59,353 nt of DNA from an uncultured Lachnospiraceae bacterium (GTDB taxonomy: Bacteria > Bacillota > Clostridia > Lachnospirales > Lachnospiraceae): the NCBI GenBank assembly GCA_910588215.1, contig CAJUQJ010000023.1, forward strand, positions 1 through 59,353, written 5' to 3'. How positions within the stretch are numbered: position 1 is the stretch's first letter; every line of letters starts with the position of its first letter. The notes beneath the pieces were generated by a model that saw nothing but the letters and a program-made list of their open reading frames with translations, was not told the origin of the DNA and made no database searches. Position numbers and translations under genes: made by a program. Of the stretch, positions 59,285 through 59,353 are shown in pieces.

Positions 59285-59353
59285 CCTGATTGTTACTATT
59301 CACGGTGCAATGTCATTAAGTTAGCACCAGCAATGTAAGGCTTACTGCGGGAA

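Noticed and set aside
1..59353. tRNA or rRNA genes
   Set aside because: I looked for tRNA-like cloverleaf ends and rRNA conserved words while reading and found none. A dedicated scan (tRNAscan-SE, barrnap) would settle it.
59285..59353. Start of a further element at the right edge
   Set aside because: The 69 bases after the last stop include GTTACTATT-like words reminiscent of repeat ends, but too little sequence is available to judge.

Overview
The window looks like chromosomal DNA of a Firmicute of the class Clostridia, most likely a Lachnospiraceae gut commensal. This is inferred from gene content only: a YesM/YesN-controlled sugar ABC transporter, ROK and AraC regulators beside glycoside hydrolases, an A-type flavodiiron protein, LytTR-DUF3021-ABC and TetR-ABC sets, and strong GGAGG ribosome binding sites. 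I saw no rRNA, tRNA or CRISPR array.

Layout. 1-1376: end of a heterodimeric ABC exporter whose second half has lost its middle. 1466-3586: a MATE exporter fused to a cytidylate-kinase-like domain, behind a structured leader RNA. 3862-7007: a minus-strand sensor operon (response regulator, histidine kinase, triple-PepSY protein). 7142-15163: a decayed, mosaic stretch with remnants of a serine recombinase, a SpoVG-like gene, manA, a ROK regulator, two glycosidases, an IS110-type transposase and a MobA/MobL relaxase. Intact genes survive between them (SGNH hydrolase, FAD oxidoreductase, ROK regulator, mannitol-dehydrogenase-family enzyme, GNAT). 15160-18942: flavodiiron protein, TcdA and an acyltransferase with a zinc ribbon. 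19065-22302: a 166-bp repeat, then LytTR-DUF3021-ABC. 22569-26214: AraC regulator and GH2 beta-mannosidase. 26418-33335: Fe-alcohol dehydrogenase, PflX-like radical SAM protein, MATE exporter, ROK regulator and Zn-alcohol dehydrogenase, with nested mobile repeats. 33432-39323: a domain-permuted GH3 glucosidase, AraC, TetR and an ABC pair. 39573-46011: a complete Wadjet operon (jetABCD), a condensin-like anti-plasmid defence system. 46122-54771: YesMN two-component system, a sugar-binding lipoprotein, two permeases and a GH66 dextranase-like enzyme, a likely alpha-glucan uptake locus. 54799-59284: a lipoprotein, an XRE membrane regulator, a RelE/ParE-type toxin-antitoxin pair bracketed by identical 61-bp repeats, a SEC-C protein and a C_GCAxxG_C_C protein.

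The most unusual signal is in the small non-coding repeats. Two elements (30458-30597 and 39320-39494) share a perfect 14-bp terminal inverted repeat beginning GTAA and are each flanked by a perfect 8-bp target duplication, the signature of IS66-type transposition, yet carry no transposase. One landed on the last codon of an ABC permease and rebuilt the same Val-stop. A decayed third copy was itself invaded by a 166-bp element. That 166-bp element is present, base for base, in inverted orientation 12.8 kb away. All functional assignments are read from sequence motifs and memory of families; none was checked against a database.
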